From Rossellomorea orangium (GTDB taxonomy: Bacteria; Bacillota; Bacilli; Bacillales; Bacillaceae_B), in contig NZ_JAHWGH010000012.1 in the NCBI RefSeq assembly GCF_019334305.1, positions 402,574 through 466,573 of the forward strand: DNA of 64,000 nt. The letters run 5' to 3'. Position numbers and translations under genes: made by a program. Positions 48,789-60,105 of the stretch are shown here, piece after piece (within the stretch, counting starts at the first letter, position 1; the number at the start of each line of letters is the position of its first letter). The notes under the pieces are model-generated. The model did no database searches and had not been told where the DNA came from. It worked only from the letters and a program-made list of their open reading frames with translations.

Positions 48789-49717
48789 TGAAAAAGCCGG
48801 AATTACTCGTAACCCCTACAAGCATATCCGACATTGAACCATTGGCAGCTGCAGGAGCCGATGCCTTCATGATCGGTGAACAGAAGTATGGATTGAGACT
48901 TGCCGGAGAGTTTTCACTGGAAGACGTTAGTGAAGCGATAACAGTTGCTCACAAACTCAACAAAAAAGTGTATGTGGCGATGAATGCCCTATTTCATAAT
49001 GATAAAATTCCAGAACTGGATAATTATATTGCTGCTCTTGATGAAGCGGGGGCTGACGGCATCGTATTCGGTGATCCCGCTGTGTTGATGGCTGCACGGG
49101 AAGTAGCTCCTAAGATGAAGCTTCATTGGAATACGGAAACGACGGCCACAAACTGGTACACATGCAATTACTGGGGACGAAAAGGCGCTAAACGTGCTGT
49201 ATTGGCACGGGAATTGAGTATGGAGACAATTCTGGAGATGAAAGAGAATGCAGAGGTCGAAATTGAGGTGCAAATCCACGGAATGACCTGTATGTTCCAA
49301 TCAAAACGTTCACTGCTCGGTAACTATTTCGAATATCGGGGAAAAACGATGGAAATCGAGAATCGGAAAGAACAGCGAAATATGTTCTTACACGATGAAG
49401 AGCGCCATAATAAATACCCAATCTTTGAAGACGAAAACGGCACGCATATCATGAGCCCAAACGATATGTGCATTATTGATGAACTTGGTGAAATGATGGA
49501 AGCAGGTGTCGATTCCTTCAAAATTGATGGGGTGATGAAATCCCCTCAATATATTATTGAGATAACAAAACTGTATCGTAAGGCCATAGATTTGTGTGCG
49601 GATGATGAAGATCAATATGATGATCAGAAAGACGGGTTTTTAGAAGAAGCGAAAAGCCTGCAACCTGAAAATCGTCCCTTGGATACAGGATTTTTCTTTA
49701 AAGAAACCGTGTATTAA
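48785..49717 (+). CDS. trhP1: U32 family tRNA hydroxylation protein TrhP1 (YrrN)
   Basis: Peptidase-U32-like protein required, with TrhP2, for prephenate-dependent formation of 5-hydroxyuridine in tRNA. The 310-aa protein has ELLVTPTSISDIEPLAAAGADAFMIGEQKYGLRL at the N-terminus and MCIIDELGEMMEAGVDSFKIDG near 230. It is the shorter paralogue, lacking most of the cysteines of TrhP2. ATG overlaps the trmR stop. Confidence 0.92.
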   Translation: MMKKPELLVTPTSISDIEPLAAAGADAFMIGEQKYGLRLAGEFSLEDVSEAITVAHKLNKKVYVAMNALFHNDKIPELDNYIAALDEAGADGIVFGDPAVLMAAREVAPKMKLHWNTETTATNWYTCNYWGRKGAKRAVLARELSMETILEMKENAEVEIEVQIHGMTCMFQSKRSLLGNYFEYRGKTMEIENRKEQRNMFLHDEERHNKYPIFEDENGTHIMSPNDMCIIDELGEMMEAGVDSFKIDGVMKSPQYIIEITKLYRKAIDLCADDEDQYDDQKDGFLEEAKSLQPENRPLDTGFFFKETVY

Positions 49718-49748
49718 GTACACATGAAGATGTCAGAACGGAGGCGTT

Positions 49749-51029
49749 ATGATGACCACGGTTGTAAAAAAGCCCATATCGAAACAGGTGGACGGAAAGC
49801 GTGTCATTGTGAAGAAACCTGAATTACTGGCTCCTGCCGGAAATCTGGAAAAATTGAAGATTGCTGTCCATTATGGGGCAGATGCTGTCTATATCGGCGG
49901 ACAGGAATATGGTTTGCGCTCAAATGCCGGCAATTTCACACTTGATGATATGAAAGAAGGCGTGGAGTTTGCAAAGAAATATGGTGCAAAGATTTATGTG
50001 ACTACGAATATCTATGCCCATAATGAAAATATGGATGGACTGGAAGAATATCTCCGTGGATTAGAGGAAGCTGGAGTGGCTGGAATCATTGTAGCGGATC
50101 CACTGATCATTGAGACTTGCAGGAGAGTGGCACCGAAAGTGGAAGTGCACTTAAGCACACAGCAGTCCCTTTCCAACTGGAAAGCTGTTCAGTTTTGGAA
50201 AGAAGAAGGGCTTGATCGTGTTGTGCTTGCCCGTGAAGCCAGTGGAAGAGAAATACAGGAAATGAAAGAAAAGGTGGATATCGAGATTGAAACCTTTATT
50301 CATGGAGCCATGTGTATTGCTTATTCAGGACGCTGCACGTTAAGTAACCATATGACGGCCAGGGATTCTAACCGCGGAGGCTGCTGTCAATCATGCCGCT
50401 GGGATTATGATTTATATGAATTGAACGGCAGAGAAGAGAATCCTCTTTATAATGAAAATGATGCTCCTTTTGCCATGAGCCCGAAAGATTTGAAGCTCGT
50501 TGAATCCATTCCGGGAATGATCGAATTGGGAATTGACAGTTTGAAGATTGAGGGACGCATGAAGTCCATTCACTATGTGGCCACTGTCGTAAGTGTGTAC
50601 CGCAAAGTGATTGATGAATATTGTAAAGATCCAGACAACTTCGTCATTCAACAAGAATGGCTGGAGGAGCTGGAGAAATGTGCGAATCGTGACACTGCCC
50701 CGGCATTTTTTGAGGGGGTACCTGGATTCAAGGAGCAGATGTTCGGGGTCCATAACAAGAAGAACACAAATTATGAATTTGTCGGTCTTGTGTTAGACTA
50801 CAATGAAGAAACTCAAATCGTCACACTGCAGCAACGGAACCATTTTAAGACCGGACAGGAAGTGGAATTTTTCGGTCCTGAAATCTCCAACTTTACTCAG
50901 GTAATAGAAGAAATGTGGGATGAGCGGGGTAATGAACTCAAAGTAGCCCGTCACCCGTTACAAATTGTGAAATTCAAGGTTCATCAGAGAGTATATCCTG
51001 ATAACATGATGCGAAAGGAGAACACCTAA
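49749..51029 (+). CDS. trhP2: U32 family tRNA hydroxylation protein TrhP2 (YrrO)
   Basis: The 426-aa U32 protein begins with [37 protein letters not shown]. It carries the cysteine-rich stretch [25 protein letters not shown] (about 177-217), consistent with an iron-sulfur site as proposed for TrhP-type enzymes. It ends with a C-terminal beta domain (about 335-426). Paralogue of TrhP1 just upstream; udk starts 5 nt after it. 'Collagenase' names seen in databases for such genes are misleading. Confidence 0.93.
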   Translation: MMTTVVKKPISKQVDGKRVIVKKPELLAPAGNLEKLKIAVHYGADAVYIGGQEYGLRSNAGNFTLDDMKEGVEFAKKYGAKIYVTTNIYAHNENMDGLEEYLRGLEEAGVAGIIVADPLIIETCRRVAPKVEVHLSTQQSLSNWKAVQFWKEEGLDRVVLAREASGREIQEMKEKVDIEIETFIHGAMCIAYSGRCTLSNHMTARDSNRGGCCQSCRWDYDLYELNGREENPLYNENDAPFAMSPKDLKLVESIPGMIELGIDSLKIEGRMKSIHYVATVVSVYRKVIDEYCKDPDNFVIQQEWLEELEKCANRDTAPAFFEGVPGFKEQMFGVHNKKNTNYEFVGLVLDYNEETQIVTLQQRNHFKTGQEVEFFGPEISNFTQVIEEMWDERGNELKVARHPLQIVKFKVHQRVYPDNMMRKENT

Positions 51030-51034
51030 TACTT

Positions 51035-51670
51035 ATGAAGCAGAAACCCGTTGTGATCGGTGTAGCAGGAGGATCAGGCTCTGGTAAAACAAGTGTCACC
51101 AAAGCCATTTATGAGCAATTTCAAGGTCATTCAATTTTAATGCTGCAACAGGATTATTATTATAAAGATCAGTCCAATCTACCATTTGAGGAACGTTTGA
51201 AAACGAATTACGATCATCCGCTAGCCTTTGATAATGATCTATTGATTCAGCATCTGCACGGCCTGTTAGATCATCAATCCGTCAATAAACCGGTATATGA
51301 TTATAAAATGCACACCCGTTCCGAGGACACGATTCTAGTTGAACCGAAGGATGTTATTATTTTAGAAGGAATTTTAGTATTAGAAGATGAAAGATTGCGT
51401 AACTTAATGGATATTAAGTTATATGTAGATACAGATGCAGATCTCAGAATCATCAGAAGAATGCTCCGCGATATTAAAGAGCGCGGCCGTTCTATCGATT
51501 CCGTCATCGATCAATACATTACAGTCGTTCGTCCGATGCACAATCAATTCATTGAACCGACAAAGAGATATGCCGATGTGATCATCCCTGAAGGCGGTCA
51601 TAATCACGTGGCGATCGATTTAATGGTAACAAAAATTCAAACAATTCTTGAACAAAAGTCATTTTTGTAA
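51035..51670 (+). CDS. udk: Uridine kinase
   Basis: Phosphorylates uridine and cytidine in pyrimidine salvage. P-loop [13 protein letters not shown] is near 9-21, with [10 protein letters not shown] near 39-48, the uridine-binding block [12 protein letters not shown], and the [13 protein letters not shown] lid. The 211-aa length is normal. It lies between trhP2 and greA as in B. subtilis. Confidence 0.97.
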   Translation: MKQKPVVIGVAGGSGSGKTSVTKAIYEQFQGHSILMLQQDYYYKDQSNLPFEERLKTNYDHPLAFDNDLLIQHLHGLLDHQSVNKPVYDYKMHTRSEDTILVEPKDVIILEGILVLEDERLRNLMDIKLYVDTDADLRIIRRMLRDIKERGRSIDSVIDQYITVVRPMHNQFIEPTKRYADVIIPEGGHNHVAIDLMVTKIQTILEQKSFL

Positions 51671-51841
51671 TACGATAGCATAGATAAAGACATATAGGCG
51701 AGATTACATTTTCCCACATTGTAAAGAAGCAGGGAATGGAGTGAGAAGAGATTCTCCCTCCATTCCCTCCCTTTACATACGTAGCACATTTACATATAGA
51801 GTACGGGAAAGCTCTTAGAGAGAAAAGGAGTGAAGAGGGTC

Positions 51842-52318
51842 ATGAGTACGGAAAAAGTATTTCCTATGACAGCAGAAGGTAAAGAAAAGTTAGAAAAAGA
51901 ACTGGAGAATTTGAAAACGGTTAAACGTAAAGAGGTCGTTGAGCGCATCAAAATCGCCCGTAGCTTCGGAGATTTATCCGAGAACTCTGAGTACGACGCA
52001 GCAAAAGATGAACAAGCATTCGTCGAAGGTCGTATTTCCACATTAGAAAATATGATTCGCAACGCGAAAATCATTCAAGAAGATGACATGAATTCAGATA
52101 CAGTACAATTAGGTAAAAAAGTGACATTCGTGGAACTGCCTGACGGAGATAAAGAAACATATACAATTGTCGGTAGTGCAGAAGCAGATCCATTTGAAGG
52201 AAAGATTTCAAATGATTCACCGATCGCGAAAAGCCTTCTTGGCCATAAAGTAGGCGCAGAAGTGAATGTTCAGACTCCAGGCGGGGAAATGAGCGTTAAG
52301 ATTGTAGAAGTAAGCTGA
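51842..52318 (+). CDS. greA: Transcription elongation factor GreA
   Basis: Rescues backtracked RNA polymerase by stimulating transcript cleavage. The 158-aa protein has the N-terminal coiled coil (about 8-76) with the acidic tip in [16 protein letters not shown] and the C-terminal FKBP-like domain (about 85-158; [18 protein letters not shown]). ATG 51842 gives [10 protein letters not shown] as in relatives; the GTG at 51830 falls on the ribosome site. A terminator follows. Confidence 0.96.
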   Translation: MSTEKVFPMTAEGKEKLEKELENLKTVKRKEVVERIKIARSFGDLSENSEYDAAKDEQAFVEGRISTLENMIRNAKIIQEDDMNSDTVQLGKKVTFVELPDGDKETYTIVGSAEADPFEGKISNDSPIAKSLLGHKVGAEVNVQTPGGEMSVKIVEVS

Positions 52319-52324
52319 TTTTGT

Positions 52325-52362
52325 TAAGAAGGGGCTCACAATGTGAGTCTCTTCTTTTTTGT
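52325..52362 (+). terminator. greA terminator
   Basis: AAGAAGGGGCTCACA pairs with TGTGAGTCTCTTCTT (one mismatch), followed by TTTTTT. Confidence 0.85.
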
Positions 52363-52417
52363 GTGCAAAAAGATTATTTCATATGAATCTCGTCAACAAT
52401 GGGGACGAGGTGACAAA

Positions 52418-54175
52418 ATGAAACGGAAGCGGATCAGAATTCTCAGTATCGTATTATTACTGGCTCTTCTTGCACTATCAGGTAGATTGATGCAATTGCA
52501 ATTATTCCAGACAGAATCATATTCCAGTCATAAAATCAATCTGCTCGAGGAGAGTGTCGCTCAACGGACGCAAGCATTGGTAATCGATGAAGGAAGGGGG
52601 GAATTCCTTGATCGGAACGGAACCCCCCTGACCTTTACAGAAAAAAATGTCCTTGTTCTATTCCCCTTTCTTAAACAAATGGAATGGCCGGTGGAAAAAG
52701 TGGCAGCCGTCCTCCACGTGCCTCCGGAAACGATTCAAACGAAGGTGGAGCAAGCAAAAGGACCGATCGTTTTTGGTGGAAAAGAGCCATTTAGCCTTTC
52801 GGAAGAGCAGGTGAAGGAAATCAATTCTTTTAAAATCCAGGGAGTGTTCGCCCTTACGAAGAAGTTTAAGAGCAACGTTGTGCCTGCTTCACAGCTGATC
52901 GGGGTCACGGGAGAAAACACAGAGGAATTTCACAAGCGGTATCCAGACAGAGTGAAGGGAGCGAACCAGCAGATCGGGGTCTCAGGACTTCAAGAGAACT
53001 TCGATGAGTGGCTGGTTGCGGAAGAAGAGGCAAAGCTGATATACCATGTGGATGCCAGGGGGGGCCCGTTATTTGGTGTAGATGTAAAGTATCTGGCCCC
53101 TGCCAATCCATTTTACCCTTTGAACGTGAAAACGACGATCGATGAGAAGATGCAGCTTGCCCTGGAAGAAGTGGCGGATACATATCATATCGAGAAGGGT
53201 GGGCTCTTACTTCTTGATATTGAAAAAAGTGAAATACTCGCCAGTGTTTCAAAACCTGCCATGAAGAACAGGGATCCCTTCAGTGGGGGGGCGACAAACT
53301 ACATGCTGAAAGCGCTGATTCCGGGTTCTGTATTTAAGACCGTAGTGGCTGCTGCGGCCCTGGATGAGGGGATCGTGGATGAACGCAGGTTATTTCCTTG
53401 TGATGAGGGCATCAATGGCCGACCGGCAGAAAAGCCACACGGCAACATCAACATCAAAACAAGCATCGCAGTCAGCTGTAACCGGACGTTTGCGGACCTG
53501 GCAAAAGAACTTACTGAGAAAGATGATCATATCCTCGATGAATATGCCGGAAAAATTGGGCTGATCGGTGACATTGCCTGGAAAGGTGACGTCTTTCATT
53601 ACGGAAGCTTTCCTCAGCTCCAGGTGAGTGAAGGAAGGATCTTCTCGTCAGATGGGGACCGGGGTGAACCTAAACTTGTTTCTCAGACAGGCATTGGACA
53701 ACAGGAGGTCCGCGTCACCCCACTCGGCATTGCCAATATGATGGCCACCATTGCGAGGGGCGGAGAGAAGTTTCAGGTGAGCGCCGTATCAGAAGTACAG
53801 TATCAAAATGGGACCGCCATGTTTTCGTTTCCTAAGCAGAAGATCGAGGGAGAGACAATCACCCCCTTTACAGCCATGAAGCTTCAGCAATATTTAAGGG
53901 GAGTGGTCAATTCTCCAGTAGGAACGGCACCATACTTGCAGACCGCCGCTTATACGATCGCCGGGAAAACCGGGACAGCACAAACAGGGAAATACAGGGG
54001 AGAAGAGGTGAAGGCGAACGAATTATATAATAAATGGTTCGCTGGCTACTTTCCCTTCGAAAACCCAAAATACGCCCTTGTTGCCGTCAATATGGATGTG
54101 ACCATCGGCGAAGGGGGGATCTACCCTATCTTCAAAGACAGCGTCGATGCCATTTACCGCCTTGATCATCAGTAA
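52418..54175 (+). CDS. pbpI: Class B penicillin-binding protein (PbpI/YrrR-like)
   Basis: Transpeptidase of 585 aa with one N-terminal membrane anchor (about 6-26), a PBP dimerisation domain and a transpeptidase domain. Active-site motifs: SxxK in GSVFKTVV, SxN in VSCNRTF, and KTG in GKTGTAQTGK. The B. subtilis homologue PbpI (YrrR) sits in the same place and is linked to sporulation (sigma-F), but no such promoter was verified here. The ATG at 52418 follows GAGGTG. Confidence 0.92.
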   Translation: MKRKRIRILSIVLLLALLALSGRLMQLQLFQTESYSSHKINLLEESVAQRTQALVIDEGRGEFLDRNGTPLTFTEKNVLVLFPFLKQMEWPVEKVAAVLHVPPETIQTKVEQAKGPIVFGGKEPFSLSEEQVKEINSFKIQGVFALTKKFKSNVVPASQLIGVTGENTEEFHKRYPDRVKGANQQIGVSGLQENFDEWLVAEEEAKLIYHVDARGGPLFGVDVKYLAPANPFYPLNVKTTIDEKMQLALEEVADTYHIEKGGLLLLDIEKSEILASVSKPAMKNRDPFSGGATNYMLKALIPGSVFKTVVAAAALDEGIVDERRLFPCDEGINGRPAEKPHGNINIKTSIAVSCNRTFADLAKELTEKDDHILDEYAGKIGLIGDIAWKGDVFHYGSFPQLQVSEGRIFSSDGDRGEPKLVSQTGIGQQEVRVTPLGIANMMATIARGGEKFQVSAVSEVQYQNGTAMFSFPKQKIEGETITPFTAMKLQQYLRGVVNSPVGTAPYLQTAAYTIAGKTGTAQTGKYRGEEVKANELYNKWFAGYFPFENPKYALVAVNMDVTIGEGGIYPIFKDSVDAIYRLDHQ

Positions 54176-54203
54176 AAAGGTATTTCTGTGACCTTTTTCC
54201 CTT
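54174..54203 (+). terminator. pbpI terminator
   Basis: AAAAAGGT pairs with ACCTTTTT around ATTTCTGTG directly on the stop codon. Confidence 0.75.
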
Positions 54204-54285
54204 TGTCGCCCGGCTGGATAATGTTTCGCTTTATTCTTTTCCTCTTATCATGTTAAAATGTGTAGGATAATAGGGAGGGAACAAA

Positions 54286-54996
54286 ATGGCGAAATACCAA
54301 TCTCGATTAGACAAGCGATCCAAAAAGAATACAAATAAAATTTTAAACATAATGATTGCAGTAGTACTTCTATTGATTGTCGTTGTCGGAGGCACCATCG
54401 TATTCGGCGGCGGTGGCGATGAAAAAGCGACGACGGACGCTCCGAAGAATTCAGAAACCAAGGATGCCAAAAGCGATAAAAGCGCAAAAGAAAAACAAGA
54501 CAGCGATAAATCCGTGTCTATGGAAGAAAATAGCGATACTGAGGATAAAGCAGACGAAGAACAAAAAGAAAATGACAAAAAGAAAGAGGATGAACAAAAG
54601 AAGGACGAAACCTCTGATGACAATAATGAAAGTGTCGCTCTGGACGACAGTAAGATGAAAGTCGAGGAAGGCGATGGAGATAATGTGGAGAAAACCATGG
54701 TTCATCCCGACTGGAAGCCGATTGGGACTGAACAGTCCGGTGACCACGTATCTTCCTATGAAACCGGCACAACCGACTGGCAGGAAAAAATCAAGGCCGT
54801 ATCGTATGCAACGGGCATTTCTGAAGACAATATGACCGTTTGGTGGATGGAAGGAAACGGCGGACCACAGAAATCCATGGCTACCGTGACAGCCAAAGAT
54901 ACAAAGACGCCTTACCGCGTATATCTGCAGTGGGTCGACGGAAAAGGATGGCAGCCGACGAAAGTACAGGAGTTAAAGGAAAATGATAAAGACTGA
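54286..54996 (+). CDS. yrrS: DUF1510 family protein YrrS
   Basis: A 236-aa protein with a short basic N-terminus (YQSRLDKRSKKNTNK), one membrane helix (about 21-44), a long low-complexity Lys/Asp/Glu/Ser linker (about 45-130), and a C-terminal globular domain (about 143-230; VHPDWKPIGTEQSG) which is DUF1510. Function unknown; in B. subtilis it follows pbpI (yrrR) and may share its role at the envelope. The linker makes its charge pattern unlike the neighbours. Confidence 0.88.
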   Translation: MAKYQSRLDKRSKKNTNKILNIMIAVVLLLIVVVGGTIVFGGGGDEKATTDAPKNSETKDAKSDKSAKEKQDSDKSVSMEENSDTEDKADEEQKENDKKKEDEQKKDETSDDNNESVALDDSKMKVEEGDGDNVEKTMVHPDWKPIGTEQSGDHVSSYETGTTDWQEKIKAVSYATGISEDNMTVWWMEGNGGPQKSMATVTAKDTKTPYRVYLQWVDGKGWQPTKVQELKENDKD

Positions 54997-55001
54997 TGAT
55001 T

Positions 55002-55031
55002 AGAGGGTCCTGAGGGGCTCTCTTTTTTTTG
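55002..55031 (+). terminator. yrrS terminator
   Basis: AGAGGGTCC pairs (with two G-U) with GGGCTCTCT, loop TGAG, followed by eight Ts. Confidence 0.75.
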
Positions 55032-55066
55032 TAGTTGGATCGGTAAATTTTTTACAAATAAAGGTA

Positions 55067-55184
55067 ATCGGCTGGATTCATTGCAGGATCGGCTGGTTTT
55101 ACACTGAAACCGGCTGGATTATGGATGTTCTACGCCAGATTTTTTGCATAAACCGCTGGATTCAGCACCATTTCGGCTGGATTC
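55067..55184. repeat. Array of the word CGGCTGGATT every 20-22 nt
   Basis: Words begin at 55069 (CGGCTGGAT), 55090 (CGGCTGGTT), 55111 (CGGCTGGAT), 55133 (CGCCAGAT, weak), 55153 (CCGCTGGAT) and 55174 (CGGCTGGAT): steps of 21, 21, 22, 20 and 21 nt. The spacers do not match. The same word forms the array at 13301-13414. No coding capacity is seen in this 285-nt gap. Confidence 0.75.
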
Positions 55185-55240
55185 CTCCAAGCCAAGATGA
55201 ATATTCAATATTCTGCACATGATTCCTATCCGATAAATAC

Positions 55241-55275
55241 AAAAAAGGCCCTCCCAACTTCGAAGGGTCTTTTTC
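55241..55275. terminator. Terminator for the DUF2536 gene
   Basis: AAGGCCCTC/GAAGGGTCTT-type stem with A tract left and T tract right; placed just after the minus-strand stop. Confidence 0.7.
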
Positions 55276-55281
55276 CATCAA

Positions 55282-55488
55282 TCATTTCTTTACTTTAAAA
55301 TGCACCATCGCGCTGTATAATCTTCTCCCGTTCTCATCGATGGAAACCGCATGATCCACATGATGGACCGAGAGCATGATGGCTTTATTATGCTGAATCT
55401 GTTCATCTACCTTTTTCTCCAATGTCCGTAAATTGTCTGCTTCAAAAAATTCCACTTTATCTTCAATTAAATCAAATGAAATATTCAT
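55282..55488 (-). CDS. DUF2536 family protein (YrzA-like)
   Basis: A 68-aa soluble protein starting MNISFDLIEDKVEFFEADNL, with a central VHHVDHAVSIDENGRRLYSAMVHFK block, matching DUF2536. It has no cysteines or membrane segments, and its function is unknown. An AAGGAGG ribosome site stands upstream. B. subtilis yrzA lies in the same interval between yrrS and yrrT. It is divergent from the yrrT operon. Confidence 0.85.
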   Translation of the reverse strand: MNISFDLIEDKVEFFEADNLRTLEKKVDEQIQHNKAIMLSVHHVDHAVSIDENGRRLYSAMVHFKVKK

Positions 55489-55568
55489 GGGGGACCTCCT
55501 TCTTATCCTTGATCTGGATGGGTTGCCCCTTTATTTTAGAGCCCTTTCTCCCTTTTGACAAATAAAAT

Positions 55569-55649
55569 TTGTTGAATAAGTCAGGAGAATATGATAATTT
55601 AATAACAGTTTTAATTTTAATTCATAGTATGTTTATAGGAATTATAAAC
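55569..55649 (+). promoter_or_regulatory. Promoter and candidate CymR operator of the yrrT operon
   Basis: TTGTTG 55569-55574 and GATAAT 55593-55598 (18-nt spacer) could be the promoter. Downstream a perfect dyad GTTTATA-GGAAT-TATAAAC occupies 55631-55649, before the yrrT ribosome site. The orthologous B. subtilis operon is repressed by CymR, which is encoded in this window; that this dyad is the CymR site is inference. Confidence 0.45.
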
Positions 55650-55673
55650 TTAATGTTGCAGAGGTGCTTAACC

Positions 55674-56312
55674 ATGGGTAGAGAATTTTTGGATCTGTTT
55701 CAGGATTGGGCAGATTCCTATGATGATACAGTAACCGGGAAAGACGTGGAATACCAAGCAGTGTTTGAACAGTATGACAGGATTCTTGATGAAGTGGTTT
55801 CCAGATCCAAAGGCAGAGTCGTTGAATTTGGTCCGGGTACGGGGAATCTTACGAAGAGATTGCTGGATGCGGGCTTTGAGGTCATTCCATATGAACCGTC
55901 TCCTGAAATGAGAGCGGTCGGTATGCAGAAGCTAGGGAAAGATGTGACGTTCAGAGATGGCGATTTCCTTGATTTTTCTTTAGAAGGGCATGTCGATTCC
56001 ATCGTAAGTTCATATGCGTTTCACCATTTAACCGATAAAGAAAAGGGAAAAGCTTTCAGCATCTATGGAAAGCTTCTAGGACAAGGTGGTAAAATAGTAT
56101 TTGCTGATACAATGTTTGAAACGGATCAGCATTATCAAGCCGCCATATCCCAAGCATTAAAAAAAGAGTATTTCAATCTGGCTGAAGATTTAAAAAGGGA
56201 ATATTACACCACCTTACATGTATTAAGGGAGTTATTGACCCAGAATGGATTTTCAGTTGCGTTTCATCAAGTGAATACGTTCGTGTGGATCATGGAGGCG
56301 ACTAAAAAGTAG
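55674..56312 (+). CDS. yrrT: SAM-dependent methyltransferase YrrT
   Basis: A 212-aa class I methyltransferase with SAM motif VVEFGPGTGNLTKRLLDAG near 48-66 and the block SIVSSYAFHHLTDKEK. It heads the operon that recycles SAM-derived homocysteine to cysteine; the methyl acceptor is not known. ATG 55674 after GAGGTG is chosen; the frame is open to 55569 but that region holds the promoter. mtnN follows 16 nt later. Confidence 0.92.
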   Translation: MGREFLDLFQDWADSYDDTVTGKDVEYQAVFEQYDRILDEVVSRSKGRVVEFGPGTGNLTKRLLDAGFEVIPYEPSPEMRAVGMQKLGKDVTFRDGDFLDFSLEGHVDSIVSSYAFHHLTDKEKGKAFSIYGKLLGQGGKIVFADTMFETDQHYQAAISQALKKEYFNLAEDLKREYYTTLHVLRELLTQNGFSVAFHQVNTFVWIMEATKK

Positions 56313-56328
56313 AAAGAGGTATTAACCA

Positions 56329-57021
56329 ATGAAAATCGCCATCATCGGAGCAATGGAAGAAGAAGTAGCCTTATTAAGAGAGAACATTTCAAGCCCTGCA
56401 GTAGAAACGATCGCAGGGTGTGAATATACAAGTGGTACCATGAACGACAAAGAAGTGATTTTACTTCGTTCCGGAATCGGAAAAGTGAATGCAGCGATGT
56501 CGACAGCTGTTCTAATGCAGCACTTCAAACCGGATTTCATCATCAACACTGGGTCAGCAGGAGGATTCGATCCTTCGCTAAATGTAGGTGATGTTGTCAT
56601 TTCAACTGAAGTAAGACATCATGATGTGGATGTAACAGCTTTTGGGTATGAATATGGTCAGGTTCCTCAGCTTCCTGCAGCGTTTACGGCAGACGAGAAG
56701 TTGAAGCAAACGGCCATCGACAGCGTGAGGGAGTTAGGGGACGTACAGGTGGTTTCTGGCTTGATTGCTACTGGAGACTCTTTTATGAATGATCCCAAGC
56801 GAGTGGAAGCGATCCGTGATAAGTTCACCGGCCTGCAGGCAGTGGAAATGGAAGCGGCAGCCATCGCACAAGTGGCACATCAATTCGGGGTCCCATTTGT
56901 CATCATTCGATCTCTATCGGATATTGCCGGTAAGGAATCGGATGTTTCCTTTGATCAATATTTAGAAAAGGCAGCACTTCACTCTGCGAAAATGGTCATG
57001 AGCATTGTAAAGTCTGTTTAA
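56329..57021 (+). CDS. mtnN: 5'-methylthioadenosine/S-adenosylhomocysteine nucleosidase
   Basis: Cleaves MTA and SAH, releasing adenine. The 230-aa protein has [16 protein letters not shown] at the start, the phosphorylase-like block NTGSAGG near 78, [24 protein letters not shown] with the substrate-contacting Glu near 173, and RSLSDIAG with the catalytic Asp near 197. It is the second gene of the yrrT operon. Together with a LuxS or SAH pathway it supplies homocysteine for MccA. Confidence 0.96.
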   Translation: MKIAIIGAMEEEVALLRENISSPAVETIAGCEYTSGTMNDKEVILLRSGIGKVNAAMSTAVLMQHFKPDFIINTGSAGGFDPSLNVGDVVISTEVRHHDVDVTAFGYEYGQVPQLPAAFTADEKLKQTAIDSVRELGDVQVVSGLIATGDSFMNDPKRVEAIRDKFTGLQAVEMEAAAIAQVAHQFGVPFVIIRSLSDIAGKESDVSFDQYLEKAALHSAKMVMSIVKSV

Positions 57022-57158
57022 TACAAGGATCATACAGCTGACCCAGGCACCTTTTCCCTCATCGATGGATACCGGACGTGTTCAAGAGCCGTTAATTCAA
57101 CCGTTATGAGAACGAATTGGTACATGGGTCTGTTTTTGGTTAAAGGGGGATTGAAGAC

Positions 57159-59221
<2,063 letters not shown>

Positions 59222-59323
59222 AGGAACCAGTGGAAGAACTGGTATCAATTACATGACAGACTCCGTGCATTCATATGTTACCATAGAATGAGAGTTTACT
59301 AGTTCTAAAGTAGGTGAATGCAA

Positions 59324-59557
59324 ATGGATAACAAAAAGACCATTCAACATAAGATCATTGACTTCAAGCGATTTGGTTTTACGTTACTTGCACTTAGTGT
59401 CTTTATGTATTTAGGCGTCATCATTCCAACAGTAGCGGCCACACCAGGTAAAATGGTCCCCCTCATGACAGGGACCGTTGTTTTACTCGGGCTGTCACTA
59501 TACTTCTTTACAAAAGCAATCAAATATAAAAAAGATCTGCAGTCAGCGGATGAATAG
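59324..59557 (+). CDS. yrhC: YrhC family membrane protein
   Basis: A 77-aa protein with two membrane helices (about 17-37 and 44-66) and charged ends, corresponding to YrhC, which follows mccB in B. subtilis. Its function is unknown. ATG 59324 is favoured over ATG 59318 by the TAGGTG spacing. It ends the sulfur operon; a terminator follows. Confidence 0.85.
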   Translation: MDNKKTIQHKIIDFKRFGFTLLALSVFMYLGVIIPTVAATPGKMVPLMTGTVVLLGLSLYFFTKAIKYKKDLQSADE

Positions 59558-59559
59558 AT

Positions 59560-59597
59560 AAGAAAAGCGGATTCTCAAATGAGGGTCCGCTTTTCTA
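59560..59597 (+). terminator. yrhC terminator
   Basis: AGAAAAGCGGA pairs with TCCGCTTTTCT, loop with further pairing. Confidence 0.82.
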
Positions 59598-59646
59598 CTT
59601 TGTTAGTGAATGTGGAAATTTGTAGAAAAAATAATAAAGAAAAGAG

Positions 59647-59675
59647 TTTACTTTCATGTGAGAATTGGATATACT
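59647..59675 (+). promoter_or_regulatory. Promoter of the 26-aa micro-ORF
   Basis: TTTACT 59647-59652, 17 nt, TATACT 59670-59675. Confidence 0.6.
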
Positions 59676-59717
59676 AACCAATGTAAGGAAAAAATCTCAA
59701 AAGGGAGGTCGAAGAAA

Positions 59718-59798
59718 ATGTTCGTGCTAATTGGAAAAAAAGACACAACTTCATATTGTTTTCATCATTCGACCGCTTGTGGGAGTTCTTTAGCTTAA
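59718..59798 (+). CDS. 26-aa micro-ORF with two cysteines
   Basis: Encodes MFVLIGKKDTTSYC followed by FHHSTACGSSLA. It has its own promoter (59647-59675), a strong GGGAGGTC ribosome site about 7-9 nt off, and a terminator just after (59819-59855), so it looks like a stand-alone transcript. I do not recognise the family. It could be a signalling or toxin-like peptide or a metal/His-Cys binder; all are guesses. Confidence 0.5.
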   Translation: MFVLIGKKDTTSYCFHHSTACGSSLA

Positions 59799-59818
59799 TT
59801 TAAATTCCATTAAATGAT

Positions 59819-59855
59819 AGCCACAGGGAGAATGTAGATCCCTGTGGCTTTTTTG
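59819..59855 (+). terminator. Terminator of the 26-aa micro-ORF
   Basis: AGCCACAGGGA pairs with TCCCTGTGGCT, followed by TTTTTT. A second, similar hairpin (GCCACAA/TTGTGGC, 59857-59889) follows at once. Confidence 0.88.
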
Positions 59856-59932
59856 TGCCACAAGGGTCGGTCTCTTTGTGGCTTTTTATTATGCTCTGCT
59901 TATAAGCAGGCACTGTGAAAGGGGTGATATGT

Positions 59933-60073
59933 ATGACACTGAATCTTTTATTTATTACGGTAACCTTTAATAAGAAGCAAGAATCGTTTGAAGAAGCTTC
60001 TCATAATGAAACGGTTTCAAAAAGTTATGAAGAAACGAAAACAAAGCAGCACTATATGTCGCAATTGTTCTAA
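59933..60073 (+). CDS. YrzI family small protein
   Basis: A 46-aa protein beginning MTLNLLFITVTFNKKQESFEE: a short hydrophobic N-terminus and a charged helical rest, the pattern of the YrzI family. Function unknown. AAAGGGGTGAT is the ribosome site. In B. subtilis yrzI lies close to yrhC as here. Too short for many gene callers. Confidence 0.78.
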   Translation: MTLNLLFITVTFNKKQESFEEASHNETVSKSYEETKTKQHYMSQLF

Positions 60074-60105
60074 GACATAAGATCAACTAATGGAGAGGAG
60101 AATGA

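Noticed and set aside
52343..52417. N-terminal extension of the PBP
   Set aside because: It runs through the greA terminator region and lacks a ribosome site; ATG 52418 has one.
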